From NCBI RefSeq assembly GCF_037975245.1, contig NC_092562.1, forward strand, positions 15,992,521-16,056,520: a stretch of DNA of 64,000 bases, given 5' to 3'. A program made the position numbers and the translations under genes. This DNA is from Apostichopus japonicus (Eukaryota; Echinodermata; Holothuroidea; Aspidochirotida; Stichopodidae). This document shows, one piece after another, positions 40,517-53,619 of the stretch (the stretch's first letter is position 1; every line of letters starts with the position of its first letter). The notes under the pieces are model-generated. The model was not told the DNA's origin, made no database searches, and saw nothing but the letters and a program-made list of their open reading frames with translations.

Positions 40517-40783
40517 TTTTTTTGTATGTATGTATGCATGTATGTACGTATTTTAGATCCTCCTGCAAGCAGGAACTCGCGAAGAAGCCTCATTGGCTTA
40601 TCAAAGCCGCAAGCTGACCTAAGTCAGTCTCTTACATTCATATCTAATGTCCATGATTATGAATTGTCAATTGTCAACTCTGTAACTGGAGGACATAAAT
40701 TGATCTTGGTGTGACTCAAACCGGGGACATTATGATTGGAAGGCACCAGGCGTTAACCACTGAGCTAACACTCCGTAGACGCC
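40517..40783 (-). mobile_element. tRNA-derived SINE (267 bp)
   Basis: On the minus strand it begins GGCGTCTACGGAGTGT, followed by an A-box-like TAGCTCAGTGGTTAACGCC (40767-40749) and a B-box-like CCGGTTTGAGTCACACC (40724-40708) at tRNA spacing. A non-tRNA body follows, then a (CATA)n and A7 tail at 40540-40517. A 6-bp flanking direct repeat CATTCC (minus strand; 40511-40516 and 40784-40789) fits retroposition. The acceptor stem cannot close, so it is not a functional tRNA. Confidence 0.8.
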
Positions 40784-40789
40784 GGAATG

Positions 40790-41811
40790 ACTAAGTTGTT
40801 AGAAACAAATTATAAAAAGTATAAGAAATTCTTCAGGGATGCCACTTGATGTCTGGTCTTAAGTTTCCTTACATCCCAAATTGTCTAGGTTTGTCACTCA
40901 GCAGTCTTGTATGGAGTTTATGACTTCTCACATGAATTCTCCAAGATGAAAGGACTCAATCAGACTTGTGACATATTTCCCCTGTAGAGATTGTACTGTA
41001 AGCTGAGTCACCGACTGCATAAAACGAGTCACAACTTGAGTCACTAACTTTCAAAAGGGATTAGACTCGAATAAGTCGGTCAATCTCTTCCCCAGAAAGA
41101 TAATCAAGTGACTCTCGTCCATGACTCGAGTCAATAAAACCACTGGTTATGACCTGACTTGACCTTAAAATGAAATGACCCATTACTACTCTGCTGACTC
41201 GACCGCAAAATACGCTGACTCATCTGACTCATTGAAACTGGGAAGGAGTGGTTTGGGGGGGGGGGGGGTGAAGGAAGTGTAATTGGGGAGGGGGATTGAA
41301 GGGGTGTTTGAAGGGGAGGTGAAAAGCAGTCTTTTACAAAGTTTCATGTTGGACACTATTTTGAACATGAAGAAGACACTTAGATCTCAAAATTTGAAAA
41401 TGGAATGTTAGGGCAGATGAGTAATCTCGAATAGGTCTAATATAGAGAACCTTGCAGCGTCCTCTTATGATGATAACAGGTGCATGGACCCTGACACAGG
41501 TGTGAAATTGGAGGGGCACGGATAGGGCAGGAGCGATACCAGTGCTTAGTGGTGTTGATCATGCATGAAAGTCATAGCTGTGAGAACTCATCAGAGGCAT
41601 CATCCGTCACACCCACCCCCCTACCCCACCTTAAATACCTCATCTAATATAAAGATATAATGACCGCTAGTCTATATCAGTGTTCTCGTATTGATTAAAA
41701 TCTTTGCTGTTGTGTGGATGACAGTATGCCATTATGTGAGTGCTACAATTTAAACGAATCAAGTGGATAAAAAGAGTCAATCTAAATCAATTTATCTTGT
41801 AAGGAACTCGC
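40790..41811. other. Noncoding, GACTCGAGTCA-rich
   Basis: Many irregular CTGACTC/GACTCGA/GAGTCA motifs at 40990-41230 suggest a decayed repeat. It is followed by a G-run and G-rich segment (41255-41325). No gene. Confidence 0.5.
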
Positions 41812-41819
41812 CTTCAGAT

Positions 41820-42351
41820 CAGTGGCGGCGGAACCAGGGGGCTTGGGGGGGCTCAGCCCCCCCCCCCATAATGAAAAAGTTGAGGGGGCAAATGCATGAT
41901 AAGCCCCCCCAATATTTACCAAGGCTCCGAAACGTGCATCTGCCCATTTTTCAATGCATACTTGTCGATCTGTCCGATGCACACGTATACTATATAGGTG
42001 TAATAATTTTAGTAAATCCTGGGGGACCCTCGGCCCGTCCCCTGGCTATAGACCTTTGCGAGTACACTACGAGTAATAGCTACTCTCTTAAAACACCATC
42101 GAATATACAAATTACAATGTTTTTACAGATTTTTACGTGCAATCTGAGAAATTGCACGCTTGAGACCCATATTTTAGGGCTAGGTATTCGCAGCATAACA
42201 CACTCGGGAAGTGCCGTTTCCGGCCATCTGGGGGTTTGACAAACCCAAAATTTTCTTGTACGCTCCGCGCCAACTGATGGTGGCGCTCCGCTTAGATAGT
42301 CTCCCGCATTAGACCCCCCCCCCCAATAACTTTCCCGTTCCGCCGCGCCTG
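41820..42351. mobile_element. Non-autonomous hAT-type transposon (532 bp)
   Basis: Left end CAGTGGCGGCGGAAC and right end GTTCCGCCGCGCCTG form an imperfect inverted repeat (13 of 15). The element is flanked by a perfect 8-bp direct repeat CTTCAGAT (41812-41819 and 42352-42359). The ends are followed by G/C runs (41860-41869 region; 42314-42324), as in the common CAGTGGCGGA..GGGGGG marine-invertebrate elements. It has no transposase; the 158-codon frame across it is fortuitous. Confidence 0.88.
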
Positions 42352-42359
42352 CTTCAGAT

Positions 42360-44600
42360 AGGTGAATGTCTCTTTCGGAAGAACTTAACAAATCAGTTTT
42401 GAGCCATGTGAAGTGTATTAATTTTGCCTATCATAACGATTTTTCTTCTGTCTCTCTCTCTAACCCTTTGGGTGGGGGTGGGGATTGGGGGTAGTATGAA
42501 AGGTAGGCAGTGTATGAATTGACGAATCCTTTCTAACAACATTTATGTCAAAAGAAGGTCATGCATGTTTAAAAGAGCCTTACCAGTAGCAGGCCTATTG
42601 TAAAATCATTCACTTCATGCATGCGTCCCTGCTTTCGTCACTGTTCAATGTTCATCATTTGTCTCGTAAATATATACATTTACAATGCATATACCTGTAG
42701 CTCGAAAATTTGAATAGACTCTGTTCATAGACTGGTACGAAACGTATTAGTGTCACTTATTATTTCTTTACTCAGAGAGATACGACCACAATATAGATGT
42801 ACCATATCGAACCGCCTCCAACACTTAAATCCCGTTCCCACTTTCCAAACGTAAGCCCAGTAGTTAGAAACGTCCGCCACTCCGCCAGCCTCCCGGTCTA
42901 TGGCTATCAGAATCAGTACATATAGGACTACACCTTGGCAATAATAGCAAAGGGATATTTGCCCATACCCAGATAATTCAAATACACACCATTGGCCCAG
43001 ATTCCGAGTATATAAAGGACCTACGGAACTTCAGTAAAACATTTAGTGCTTTGGGGTACGAAGGAAAGGACATTTGTACCAATCTTTTATACAAAGATTG
43101 TCTGTACAATGAATACATTCTATCTCCATTTCTAACCGTTCATTTTAATATGTTTACTTTGTCATCGATTGAGTTAAGTTACCATATCTCAACTTTCTGA
43201 TCTGACAATTGAGTTAAACTCGTTTCACTTTTTGCCTAAGTTCAAATTTAGGGCCTTCAATAGCTTTAATCCGGTTCCGCACACCGACGCCAGTCCGCCC
43301 GCCCGCCCGCCAGTCCGCCCACCACGCATTTCCAACACCACCTCCACAATCACGATAAAATATATGAATAACAAATAGGTTATATACATACATGCATACA
43401 AATACACAAACCAAAAGCTGGAAAACCCCTCTAAATCTTGCCACCGCTGCGTTACCCCTCGACAAAAAGAATAATTATTAAAACAACAAAAACATTTTAG
43501 TTGATAAAGCGTGCTAAAAGCGTGCATGGTTATCATTCTACACCCTCCCTTGAAGATGAAATCGGGACTCTCATGTCCCTCTTTTTTAAGAAAATTATTT
43601 TTACTTTCAGTCGATCGGAAGAGGGGTGGATATAGGTCTGTAGGGAAAATGAGGGAATGAATTAACAGTAAAAAAATTATGACAAGATGGATAGTTTATT
43701 AGAAGTCTACAGCCATTCGATACTGAATTATTTCACCAGTCCGACCAATCGCAGTCATTATTACGCCAAATAATAGGTGTAAAATATACACTCGAAACAG
43801 CACTACATGTGTGCGCACATTAAATGAAAGAGTGTTAATTTCCACGCCATATATTTTTCCAACTATCTTTTCATTGTATATTTGCGTCATTATGTGTTCT
43901 TGTTATTTTGCACAATTTTATGACGTAAATCTGTTACCAAGTTAATGTAAAACATATTACATCAATAAGTCTCCCAAACCAATCTGTGACGGACGGTATC
44001 GGTAATTATCTTTATTATTTACCAAATACGTAAGACATTCCAAGATATGTGACGTAAGTTCCTGATAAATTGAGTGCATTTCGTCGACCAAAGAGAACGC
44101 ATATCCGAGAGGTATATATGAACGCATCAGCGGCTCTGCGACAAATTCAAGTCGGTAGTTTCATCCCATCATTCCGTCGGCGACGGTATTTATGTATTCC
44201 ATTCGGAATTTACTTCAAGTTCACAGTGAGTTTGTGTTCAGGAGCAGAGAGCAAGGTTAAACGCTGTATAAGCTTCTAACTATAGCCTACTATGAATAAC
44301 GACCGGGCGAAACCTTGAGTTTCTTGTTAGTTATTTTTTTTCAGTATGAACAGTTTAAAATTATACAAAAAAACATTGGCATTCAATAAAACTCAAATGA
44401 ATTAAAATTTTCAACGCTGATCAGCTTAGCGTTGCTTGGAAAATGCACTCTGTCACTTGGCTGAGACAGAACTGATGGCCGGTCTTGTCCACTCCCCGAG
44501 TCCTCCTCTTTAAACTGGTTGGTTCTGGTTCAGTATACCCTCATCTCATTATAGCATAGTGTGGCATTTCTACGAATGTTTGGGTTAATCACCCGCCGAC
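42360..44600. other. Intergenic, no gene recognised
   Basis: Contains a CCGCCCGCC-type GC-rich spot at 43275-43325 inside AT-rich DNA and CpG-containing sequence at 44060-44200. ORFs here are short and unlike known proteins. Confidence 0.45.
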
Positions 44601-44970
44601 TCTGGAGTGCTCCTTTAAGGCTTACTTGATGATGACATCGGTCCCTTAGTACAGCCGCAACGTTAATTAATGTTGATCCGTTGTTTTAAAAATTCTAGTT
44701 AAAACTCATCCAAATCATATATCCGGTATCCTTTTAGCTTCATGTAACAGAGCAACTTTGGATGAAGTTCAACAACATTTGTCCTTGGCAATTTTTTCAA
44801 GCTTTGGAAACATGTTATTTGAGACAATACAACCTAGTTAAGTTTTTCTTGTTTCTGAGTGTATTATAAGTAGTTCAGCCAATTTGATTGCTATCAATCA
44901 TGTGCATTAATGGTCATTTTTAAAATTTTATAAGTGGCACAGAGATACAACCTTTACTAATAAAATGTTT
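44601..44970 (+). repeat. Interspersed repeat family, copy E
   Basis: One of the longest copies. It opens GCTCCTTTAAGGCTTA, TGATGATGACATCGG and TTGTTTTAAAAATTCTAGTTA, then AGAGCAACTTTGGATGA, ACATTTGTCCTTGG, AAACATGTTATTTGAG, GTTCAGCCAATTTGATTG, TGGTCATTTTTAAAATT and GAGATACAACCTTTACTA. Noncoding. Confidence 0.65.
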
Positions 44971-47167
44971 TTTTGTTTTATCGGTTTCCAGCCTATTAAA
45001 CTTAATTTTGAGGTCCATTAAGCCATCCTTTAAGGCTCTGTGCTGCAATTTCCAGCATCAATCGTAACTTGGTTACGGCCGCGGTAGTTTTCTGAGTAAT
45101 GACCGTAAAATGTTGCTGAACACCAATCAATGAATGGTGAATTATACTACTAATTACTGCTACTTCAGTAACGTTCCATGGAACACTGCACGACCTTCTT
45201 GTGTGTAATGCAACCATGGAGCCCCCTCACCCACTTTTAGGGAGCTTCCTACCCCTGGTAATAATACAATATAGTAATAATGTAACTGCAGTATAGTATT
45301 TTACTCTTTCAAAGTTAATGCCTAGCAACATCTCAGCCTTTACAAATTGCTATAGTTTGGGCACCCGCATCATAAAAACGTAGCAGACGACAAAACAAAC
45401 TCAACATAACATTAGCAGCACACAATTACTGTGGGCAGTAATTCAAGATGATGTGCCAGTAAGTGTGCTAGATTATTTCCATATTAAAAACGAGGTGGGT
45501 ACAATTACAAAACAGAGCTAAACTATCGAATACTCCGCTGTTTGCCCCGATTAGCCAAGTTAGTCATAAAAGTTATTCATTACACTTTGAAGATTTTAGT
45601 GTAACGTTAAGATTGAAATGCAAGACCAACACAGTCGTAGACCTAAGTAAAATAGGCTAACGTTAGGCTGGGATGAATAAGGTCGAACGGTTAGGCTAAA
45701 TGTGCCTAACGCGTTTATGCGTATAAAGTATTGGGACTACTACTAGGCCTGCCTAACTGGATACATTTGTAGGGTATGGTATGTTCTGTAAGACTTATAC
45801 TACATACTATGCATGCCATCTTATTGGTGTTAATTGTTATGTGCACTTACCCTTCATTGTTATGTTAATGTTTCTATGGTATGCCATGCAGCTGGTGTAC
45901 TGCACAGCTGTATGCAGTGCAGTGTTGCAGGAAATACAGTTCAGCTCTCTGGTTGTGTCATGTCTCCTTTGACTGTTTCTCTCTCCCACCCGGCCTCTAC
46001 ACATTTAGTGAAGCAAAATGAGACATTAGCAAAGAAAAAGATGCTTGGGACATTGTAACATATGGGAACATTCCTGTGGTTGACTACATTTCTGATGTTT
46101 GTATTGACTTTTTGCTTAACAAGTAGGCCTAGGCATATCTACCTTCTTGAATCCTTTCAGCTACGGAAGTAAATTAAGAGTTCATGCTAGTGACTATTAT
46201 TATTAATATAGGCCTAGGCCCTTGACTAACTAGGTCTCATTAGTATCAAGACAGGACTGAACAAACAACTTGTTAGTTCTACAGAATGTCATAGCGTATA
46301 CACTACGTGGCCCCGAATTGCTTAAATTTTGTCAGTCAGTTTTGATCATTCCAGAATATGGGTTTTTATCCTAAGACTCTTAGGTTTGGTCTGTACAATT
46401 CAGGAAGGATTCATATATTCCAAACTGGGAAAAATATGAATAGAAACCAATCATTTATTGCTGTTAAGTTTTATTCATAAAATCTTGTAGAAAATGGAGT
46501 TGTAAAAGTCATCAGTGTTGGCCCAAAATTGTTATGCCACTGGAAAAAGCACAGAACAATTCCAACATGTACATAACAATAATTGTATTAAACAATTGGT
46601 ACTTGTATTTAACAATTCCTCAAGGTGTGTAAACCCTTCTATTCAGTATGGTGGTAGACGTACAGTAAATGTGCAATTAATGTTATTTTATAAGATAGTG
46701 CTGATGATGATCTCGCTGAATTTGCTCTTTGGTTTTGTTCTGTCTTTCCGCTGTAAGATTTCATCATTGGTTTGACCAGATTCCGTCAGAAATAGAAAAA
46801 ATGTATCCAAATGGCTCAAGCAAGGAAAAAATTCAAGTATATATACTTTATAATACCACTTAAATGCATGGAATAATTTGTATTTTATTATTGTCTCTCA
46901 CAATAAAGGTTTCACATTGTCTCTTACACAACTATGGTCAAAACTGAGATTCGATTGACTATAAAATGTTAGTTTTACAATAACAATTTTTAATTTTGTT
47001 GTAATAATGAAGAGATACTAACAGGAATGTGATAATCCGTTCTTTGGTGAAACGTTCATATTTAATTAGAGAAATTAAGCCACAGCAGAACAAAAAGGTG
47101 AAAAGCCTTCAGTATAGTTTCTCTAATTTCTCTAATGATGTCTTTATTTTCTTTGTCTTTCACGTAG
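44971..47167. other. Region upstream of the Cys-rich gene
   Basis: No supported ORF. At 45640-46230 there is a cluster of GTTAGGCTA, TAGGCCTA and AGGCCTAGGC motifs with more CpG than its surroundings, about 1-1.5 kb before the start codon. It may hold the promoter or a noncoding exon, but no TATA box can be assigned. Confidence 0.4.
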
Positions 47168-47236
47168 CAACATTCCATGATTGGAACATAGGACGGAATA
47201 AAGCAATGCCAGGAAACCACATTCCCTAGGCGAGAA

Positions 47237-47374
47237 ATGGAAACATTTGATCTCAGAAAGGGTCCTTGGATCCTTTTAATTTTGGTCGTTCTATTATCCT
47301 CCATCTGTGATTGGACAGATGGGAAAGTAGCTTACCAGTTCAAGCAACACTACTACAGAAAGAAACCTAAAGTG
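47237..47374 (+). CDS. Secreted Cys-rich protein, exon 1 (residues 1-46)
   Basis: The start ATG has a purine at -3 and G at +4. The nearest upstream in-frame ATG (47177) is closed by a TAG four codons later, which supports this start. The exon encodes a short charged N-terminus, the hydrophobic signal core and a basic stretch ending RKKPKV before a GTAAGA donor at 47375. A good polypyrimidine acceptor ending TAG at 47167 suggests the exon may begin at 47168, giving 69 nt of 5'UTR in this exon. Confidence 0.85.
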
Positions 47375-50300
47375 GTAAGAAGACCACACAGCTGGTTGAT
47401 ACATGTAGCTTCAATGTAAAGTATTTTCTTACATGTTGATACACAAGCTTTAATAACATTATTCTTGGTTCAATACATTTCTGTTTTCTGTTTTAGAATC
47501 TGTTTTAATAACCCAGGATGTAAACATGTTACTTTTAAAAACAATAATAAAATCCTAGCCTAGCTAGTCTTATAACACAAACAGGTACAGATTTATTGAG
47601 GCCTAGCCACCAGAATTGGGACAGAAGTACTGTTAGTAGTCATTGATTGACATGTAACAATTTTCAGCTATCTTTTTTTAAATTTGGGGGAAGGGGGAAG
47701 GAGTGGTTGGAGAGTTAAAATGAATACTCCATTAAGAAGGTAAGAAGGAATACTCCATGTATCTGTACAGAAAATGTGGAAAATGGTGATTTCTGTTAAT
47801 ATTTAAATATAGCATCTTCATCCTTTAACTCTTGGTGAAGTGTACAGTACTAAAACTCCTGCAGGGGCATACATTCACCAACTCAGGGGGAGGTGTAAAG
47901 CGATTGGTGCAACTAAAGCAGCATCGTGTTGTTTAAAATATAGCAGTACACTGTTGTTAGCTGGAAGTAAAGGGGATGAAGCAAGGCCCATGGAAGCTAC
48001 ATCACTTTTAGAAGGAAAAAAAAAATACATGTCAGAAAGACAAATTTCTCTACAATGCTATGGCGTATCTCAGAGCCCTAGTTGCGGGTCCAGGCCAAAG
48101 GGTCCTGCTCCCATGAATGTTAGCCCCCGAACTCATAGAAGGTTACTGAATTGAATACTTGCAAATAAAAATATGGTCATGCCATTTTAGTAATGGACCA
48201 TGTAGGCAGCTGATTGGAATGACACAATGAAATCGTCATGATAAAACCATTCCTCCCGTGAATGGTGAACCATTCCTCCCGAAACCTTGTTCTGCTTGTA
48301 GTATATTTATCAACTCTTATCTAATGTGTGATGCAGTAGTGCCATTTGCAGGTGAAATCCTTAAGTTCCTCTTTCCTTCTTTTCCTGTTTCTTTTTAAAT
48401 GAAGTTCAAATTTTTGTTTATAATGATAATATTCGATTTATATAGCGCTTCACAACAGCGATAGGTTTCAAAGCGCTTTATATTACCCCTGGTCAATGAT
48501 GACCTGTCCCAGAGACAATCCCTCCAGTCGGCTGCAGTTACATACTGCGCCCAATGACAAGTAAACCTCACAGGTACCCATTAACCCCTGGGTGGAGAGA
48601 GGCAGTTGATGAATAGTATGGCACTACTACTGAAGTTCATGTGAAATCTTTGAAACATTTGCAGCTGCAACTTTGTCTGTGAAGGTATTAAACAAATTTG
48701 AAAGTAGAAAAAAAGGATGTCCAAAAAATAAATCCCTGATTGAGTGAAATGACATGGAAATGACCTCAGTGGCTTATACAGTAGCACTCCATTCACACAT
48801 TTGTAGCAATGTTAAATTAAAAGCTCATCCTTTCTGTTTGATAAAATGTATGCAAAAATGAAGCTCATTTTGGAGAATTCCAATAACTTATACACAACAG
48901 AATTTATGTGACATTTACTAGAAATACAAACCGAGGTTGCCCATAAATGTGATTAAAAGCCCCTCAAGGTTTGGTGGAAGACTAATTGCAAAAGTATGAA
49001 CCCGCCATTTATGCCCATTCTAATAAAGAAGAATGTGATTGTTTTGCTTTTAGGCTTGGCAATTACTGTCAGCATAGCTACTTACATATATCTGTACGGT
49101 ATGTCTGTAAGGTTTATATTGTCTCTTAGATTAACTGACCCTGTAAGTCAAGCACATTATGAGATTCTTTTACTTGGAAGTATGACCTATTTCAAATTTG
49201 AAAGGTTTCCAGGCTAAATTTACATTGGCTGTCAGTCTGGTAGTTTGTAGGAAAATTGGTAAATGGAAGAACAATTAAAATGAATATATCTATCGGCAGA
49301 AGCTGATTGAGTGAAAGAATTTATCTTTAGTTTTAAGCTTTATTCAACTCTACATGAACATTCTGATAAGATGATCCTTTTTTTTTTCTTTTTTTATTCT
49401 TTCTTGGCAAAAGTAAAACTTATTATAATGTCTTTATAAGATGTTTAGGAAAGTGTTTCACGATTGCAGATCAAGTGACATCACCATGTCAGTTGAGCTA
49501 AAAAATTGTTTCAGTGTTTTTATTATGTTTCCCAAGGGTGAGATAATATTCTTGCAAATAAAAATTCATAAAGTTTGGATGGATACTTGCAGTCATGAAG
49601 CAGTAGTTTATAAGCAAACATTCTAAACGTATCACATGTAATAAGAAACTAAAAAGTGAAGCTTTCCAAGTAAATAATGGTGAATCTGGTAGAGATGTAT
49701 CATTTTCTAGCAAGCACATCCAGAATTTGAGATAATTAGATTGGACCACAAAAAACAATGTGGAATATATTAGTTTTTTCTACCATGGTCTTTATTCTGT
49801 TAATGTTTTATATCCAACTCAGCCTGGTCCAATAATCATCTTAATACAAGCTGTCACCCTTTGTATTATATATACATGTCAACCTAGATCACATGCAATG
49901 CGTGTACACTGTTTCTACATACATAAGATTGATAAATTTTTTGAACGCTTTGTTGATATTGCGTTTCAGAACCAGATGTTCATGTCGCCTCTTGCTTCTG
50001 TCCCTTCCTTCTCTCCCTTCTATAATTCAGATGCTATTGACTAGCCATAACTCTCAAGATATAAATGTTAGAAAATATAAGTTATACATCTTTAATCTGA
50101 CTGCTAATGAGTCCAACAGTCTATGTAGACAAAAGGAAACAACACAGGAGCCAGTATTGAGAGTGTACCAGTGTAGATAGATTACAGCTCTTAATTGGTT
50201 CTCTAAATATTCTTTGTAGGAAATCTTAAGAAAGCAAGTTCAGTCCAAATGAGGTGTCCTATAAATAACCCAAATCATTATTCTTTCTTTCTTATTTTCT

Positions 50301-51283
50301 TTTGAAGTTATACAATTTTTTTTTTTAGTAGGTGGGAGAGGGAAGTGGGGGGGGGGGGGGAATCTGTGGTCTTCCTAAGCTTTTCTTGGCCTAATGCCAA
50401 GTACAATTCTTTGCCTTTTCCTGGCTTTTTACCAGGATTGTGACCCAGTTTTCAGTCTGCATGCTGTCAGTAAAATTAAGGTGTCATGCTAAAAATCCAC
50501 AAATTTGAGGGAAAATTTAAAATTTATTCAAGGCTAAAGACTGATGCAATTTATTTTGTTAATTGAGGACATGGCACTGATCCAGATTTTGGTTAATATG
50601 ATAACATTATAAATTCTTAAGTGCAGAAAATGGTTTTAATCTGTTAGCATTTAGAGTTACACCCAATCAATGTGTAATACTTCTAGGACTAGCCCTGCAG
50701 CACAGTCACTACAGACTTATAAGCATCGGCCTCGACTAACTGTTGAAAGGAAACTGTCTAACAAATTAACAGCTCCTATATTTTTGGAAGTTCCTATGTT
50801 AGATCAATCAATGAAGAGGTGTTGTGATGTTATTCAAGTATAGCCTTAAGTAGAATCTTAGTGTGGATCCATATGTCACATTCTAAGTAAAATTGATTAA
50901 TTGATTGATTTTCTATTCTTTGCTTGGCTTTGTTCAAGATGGCTCATTCATTAAAACTTCTCGATATTTTTAATTTAAGTAAAGAAACCTTCCTACAGAA
51001 TCTTTATATGCATTTCCAGGTGAGGGGATAGGAAAGGGGGGAGTATGGGGGAGGGTGATGGCATGAAGGGCTCCCCACTTCCCTCTCCTTCACCTAGTTA
51101 TTTGTCTCTGTATCAAATTTTGACTCGCATAATACCATGTCAGTTTGTTGAAAGTATCGTCCCTCATTAAATTATGCAAGTTCATGTCATTATATTTCCT
51201 TTTTGCCTTGTTCTTGGCCTAAATCTTTCCTGTATTGATAACTTCTGATATAACTGTGATATTTATTTTTTTTTATCTCTAAG
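47375..51283 (+). other. Cys-rich gene intron 1
   Basis: GTAAGA to TCTAAG. Contains a 48435-48600 interspersed element (listed), G-run 50347-50360 and AT-rich chance ORFs. The 104-residue frame at 47840-48154 has no recognisable motif. Confidence 0.75.
48435..48600. repeat. Interspersed element with GCGCTT..AAGCGC ends (fragment)
   Basis: Begins TTTATATAGCGCTTCACAAC, followed by TTTCAAAGCGCTTTATATTA and a body with CCTGTCCCAGAGACAATCCC and CCCTGGGTGGAGAGAGGCA. I recall very similar sequence as a common repeat in several marine invertebrates; this is recall and has not been searched. It appears cut off after GAGAGGCAG. Confidence 0.6.
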
Positions 51284-51421
51284 GAGAAAAGATTCAAATT
51301 AGCTCGAAAATTGTGCTTGGACACAGAAGCTTGCAAAAACTTGCACGGCCAGGATCTTTCCAAATGCTTGAGGCAGTGTTTGGCTCCTTCCTGTTATGAA
51401 GAAATCTATGGAGATGATGAG
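51284..51421 (+). CDS. Secreted Cys-rich protein, exon 2 (residues 47-92)
   Basis: Acceptor is a T-rich tract then TCTCTAAG at 51283; donor is GTAGGC at 51422. Encodes [10 protein letters not shown] followed by five cysteines (57, 63, 74, 78, 83) and the acidic end YGDDE. Translation beyond the donor enters a (TA)n block and becomes Tyr-Ile repeats, which is intron. A basic run (EKRFKLARK) could be a processing site; this is inference. Confidence 0.85.
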
Positions 51422-51449
51422 GTAGGCGTCAATGTAACTCGGTCTCAAG

Positions 51450-51792
<343 letters not shown>

Positions 51793-53619
51793 ATGCTAAT
51801 GATGCAAGCAGTAATCAGGTTTTGGGATCTGAAGGCCTCTTCCATGCTATAATCTTACATTGATACAGCTTACGCTATTCTGTTGAAGTTATTATTCAAA
51901 CAAAGAAGAGGCGTCTTCGTCTTGGGTATCAGAATCAATATTTGGTTTGGTATTCAGGTGATTATTAACAACATTATTATGGCAAGGTATTTCCAAGAAT
52001 TTCCAAGAAGACTACTTTTTAGTCCTATTTGTGTGCAGAAAGAAAGAAGAGAGATGGAAGGATGACTTTAGTTTGATCAGTTAAATTGTATGTCACCAAG
52101 AGCGATCTAGAAATTAGCCAGAGAGATCAGAGAGATTTTTCTCCATAAGGCAGATTTCTGCAGAAAGAGTTTCTAGGTTATTATGAGGCCGTCTAGGTTT
52201 ATCTCTAAGGAGTATACAGTCATGGGTTTTAAGTTAAACTTGTTTTGGTCCCTTCTTTAGATATAACTGCTTGGAACGCTTTTCTCTCTCAAGATGCTAT
52301 GTGAGTGATTTGCCATTTGTGGAAGTTCCTTGGTTACAGTATTGATCCAGTATTACAGTTCTACCTATCGGCAATCAAATTTACCTCTCTCTCTCGAAGA
52401 AGAAGCAAATGTTTTGTAACGGCAGATCTCAATCTAGCAGCTATAATAATAAAAATAATGGGGATTTAAAACATGCCATTACCACCCGGAAAGGTGCTCA
52501 AGGAGCGGAGGAGAAAGCAAAAATGAATGATCAAAAAGAAGTATTCGTAAACATTGATGAATGTTTTTTTTTAATTTATTTTATGAAGTTATTATGATAT
52601 TTTTGAAATGAGGCATGTAGAGAAAAAGGAGTAACCTGTAAATAGTCAATAGGATGAATAATGTCGTGTCAAGACTAAATCCAAAATTCTATTTTGGTTT
52701 CTCTTAAAAATGAACATTTTTAGAAAATGTGGGTCAAAATTTGCACAGTTTTTATGTGGCATGTTGTTTTATGCTTTTTCGAGCACCAGGGTATAGTGTT
52801 AAACACCGATTACTGCATAAATGAGGCAGTTTAGAAAGAAACCAAGAAAGAAAGAAAGGCAGTTAACTTGTATATAATCCATCTGACATCACAGACTCTA
52901 TCATTAGCTGTTCTAATCTTCTTATTAATTGCATCTTTGCAAGTTCATTTAATATCTGTACTGTAAATTTGTGACCAATTTCATTAAATTTTTGAATATG
53001 ATAAAAATCTGAATAAAAAAAAATAAAAAAATGCATTCCCTTAAGTGGTGATTATTTGATATTGCTATGAATTAACGAATGACCTAGAAGTGAATTAGAA
53101 CTCTCTTGTGTATAAATCTTAGATAATTTGGTTTTATATTTAAAAATAGTACACTAAAGGCTAATAATCATAAGTACATCATTATATGTACAGTAGTGAT
53201 CTATGGTTGTCACTGATAGAGGTATGAATATGCATGTATGAATATGTATGAGTAACATCAAGTTACTTATGAAAAATTTTAAGATTAAATTTATTAAAAA
53301 GGAAGTATTGTTATTGTAAAACATTTAATGATAACCAACTAGTACATTGTTAAGTTGTTAACTGATATAGGGTATTGTACTGTTCTTTACACATATTCTG
53401 TATACGTGCTGTAAATAGTGTTAAATGATTAGTGTTTCCCTTTAACACTGCTTTTATTCATAGCATTAATGTCAATGATTCACATAAGGTGAACATGTGA
53501 ATTACTGCACTGCTTGTGAATGTTCTGTATTGAGCTTTGCATTACATGGTTAAGTCACGCTAGTGAGGCAGTAGGTAGCACAGTGTTGTGGGAATAATGA
53601 AAATTGAGCTACATATGTA

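Noticed and set aside
40708-40783. Possible intact tRNA gene on the minus strand
   Set aside because: A and B boxes are present, but the acceptor and T stems do not close and a SINE body follows.
41763-42239. 158-codon plus-strand ORF
   Set aside because: Runs from flanking DNA into the non-autonomous hAT element and across its G/C run; it does not resemble transposase.
47840-48154. 104-codon ORF in intron 1 of the Cys-rich gene
   Set aside because: No domain; crosses an A-run; more likely repeat-derived noncoding DNA.
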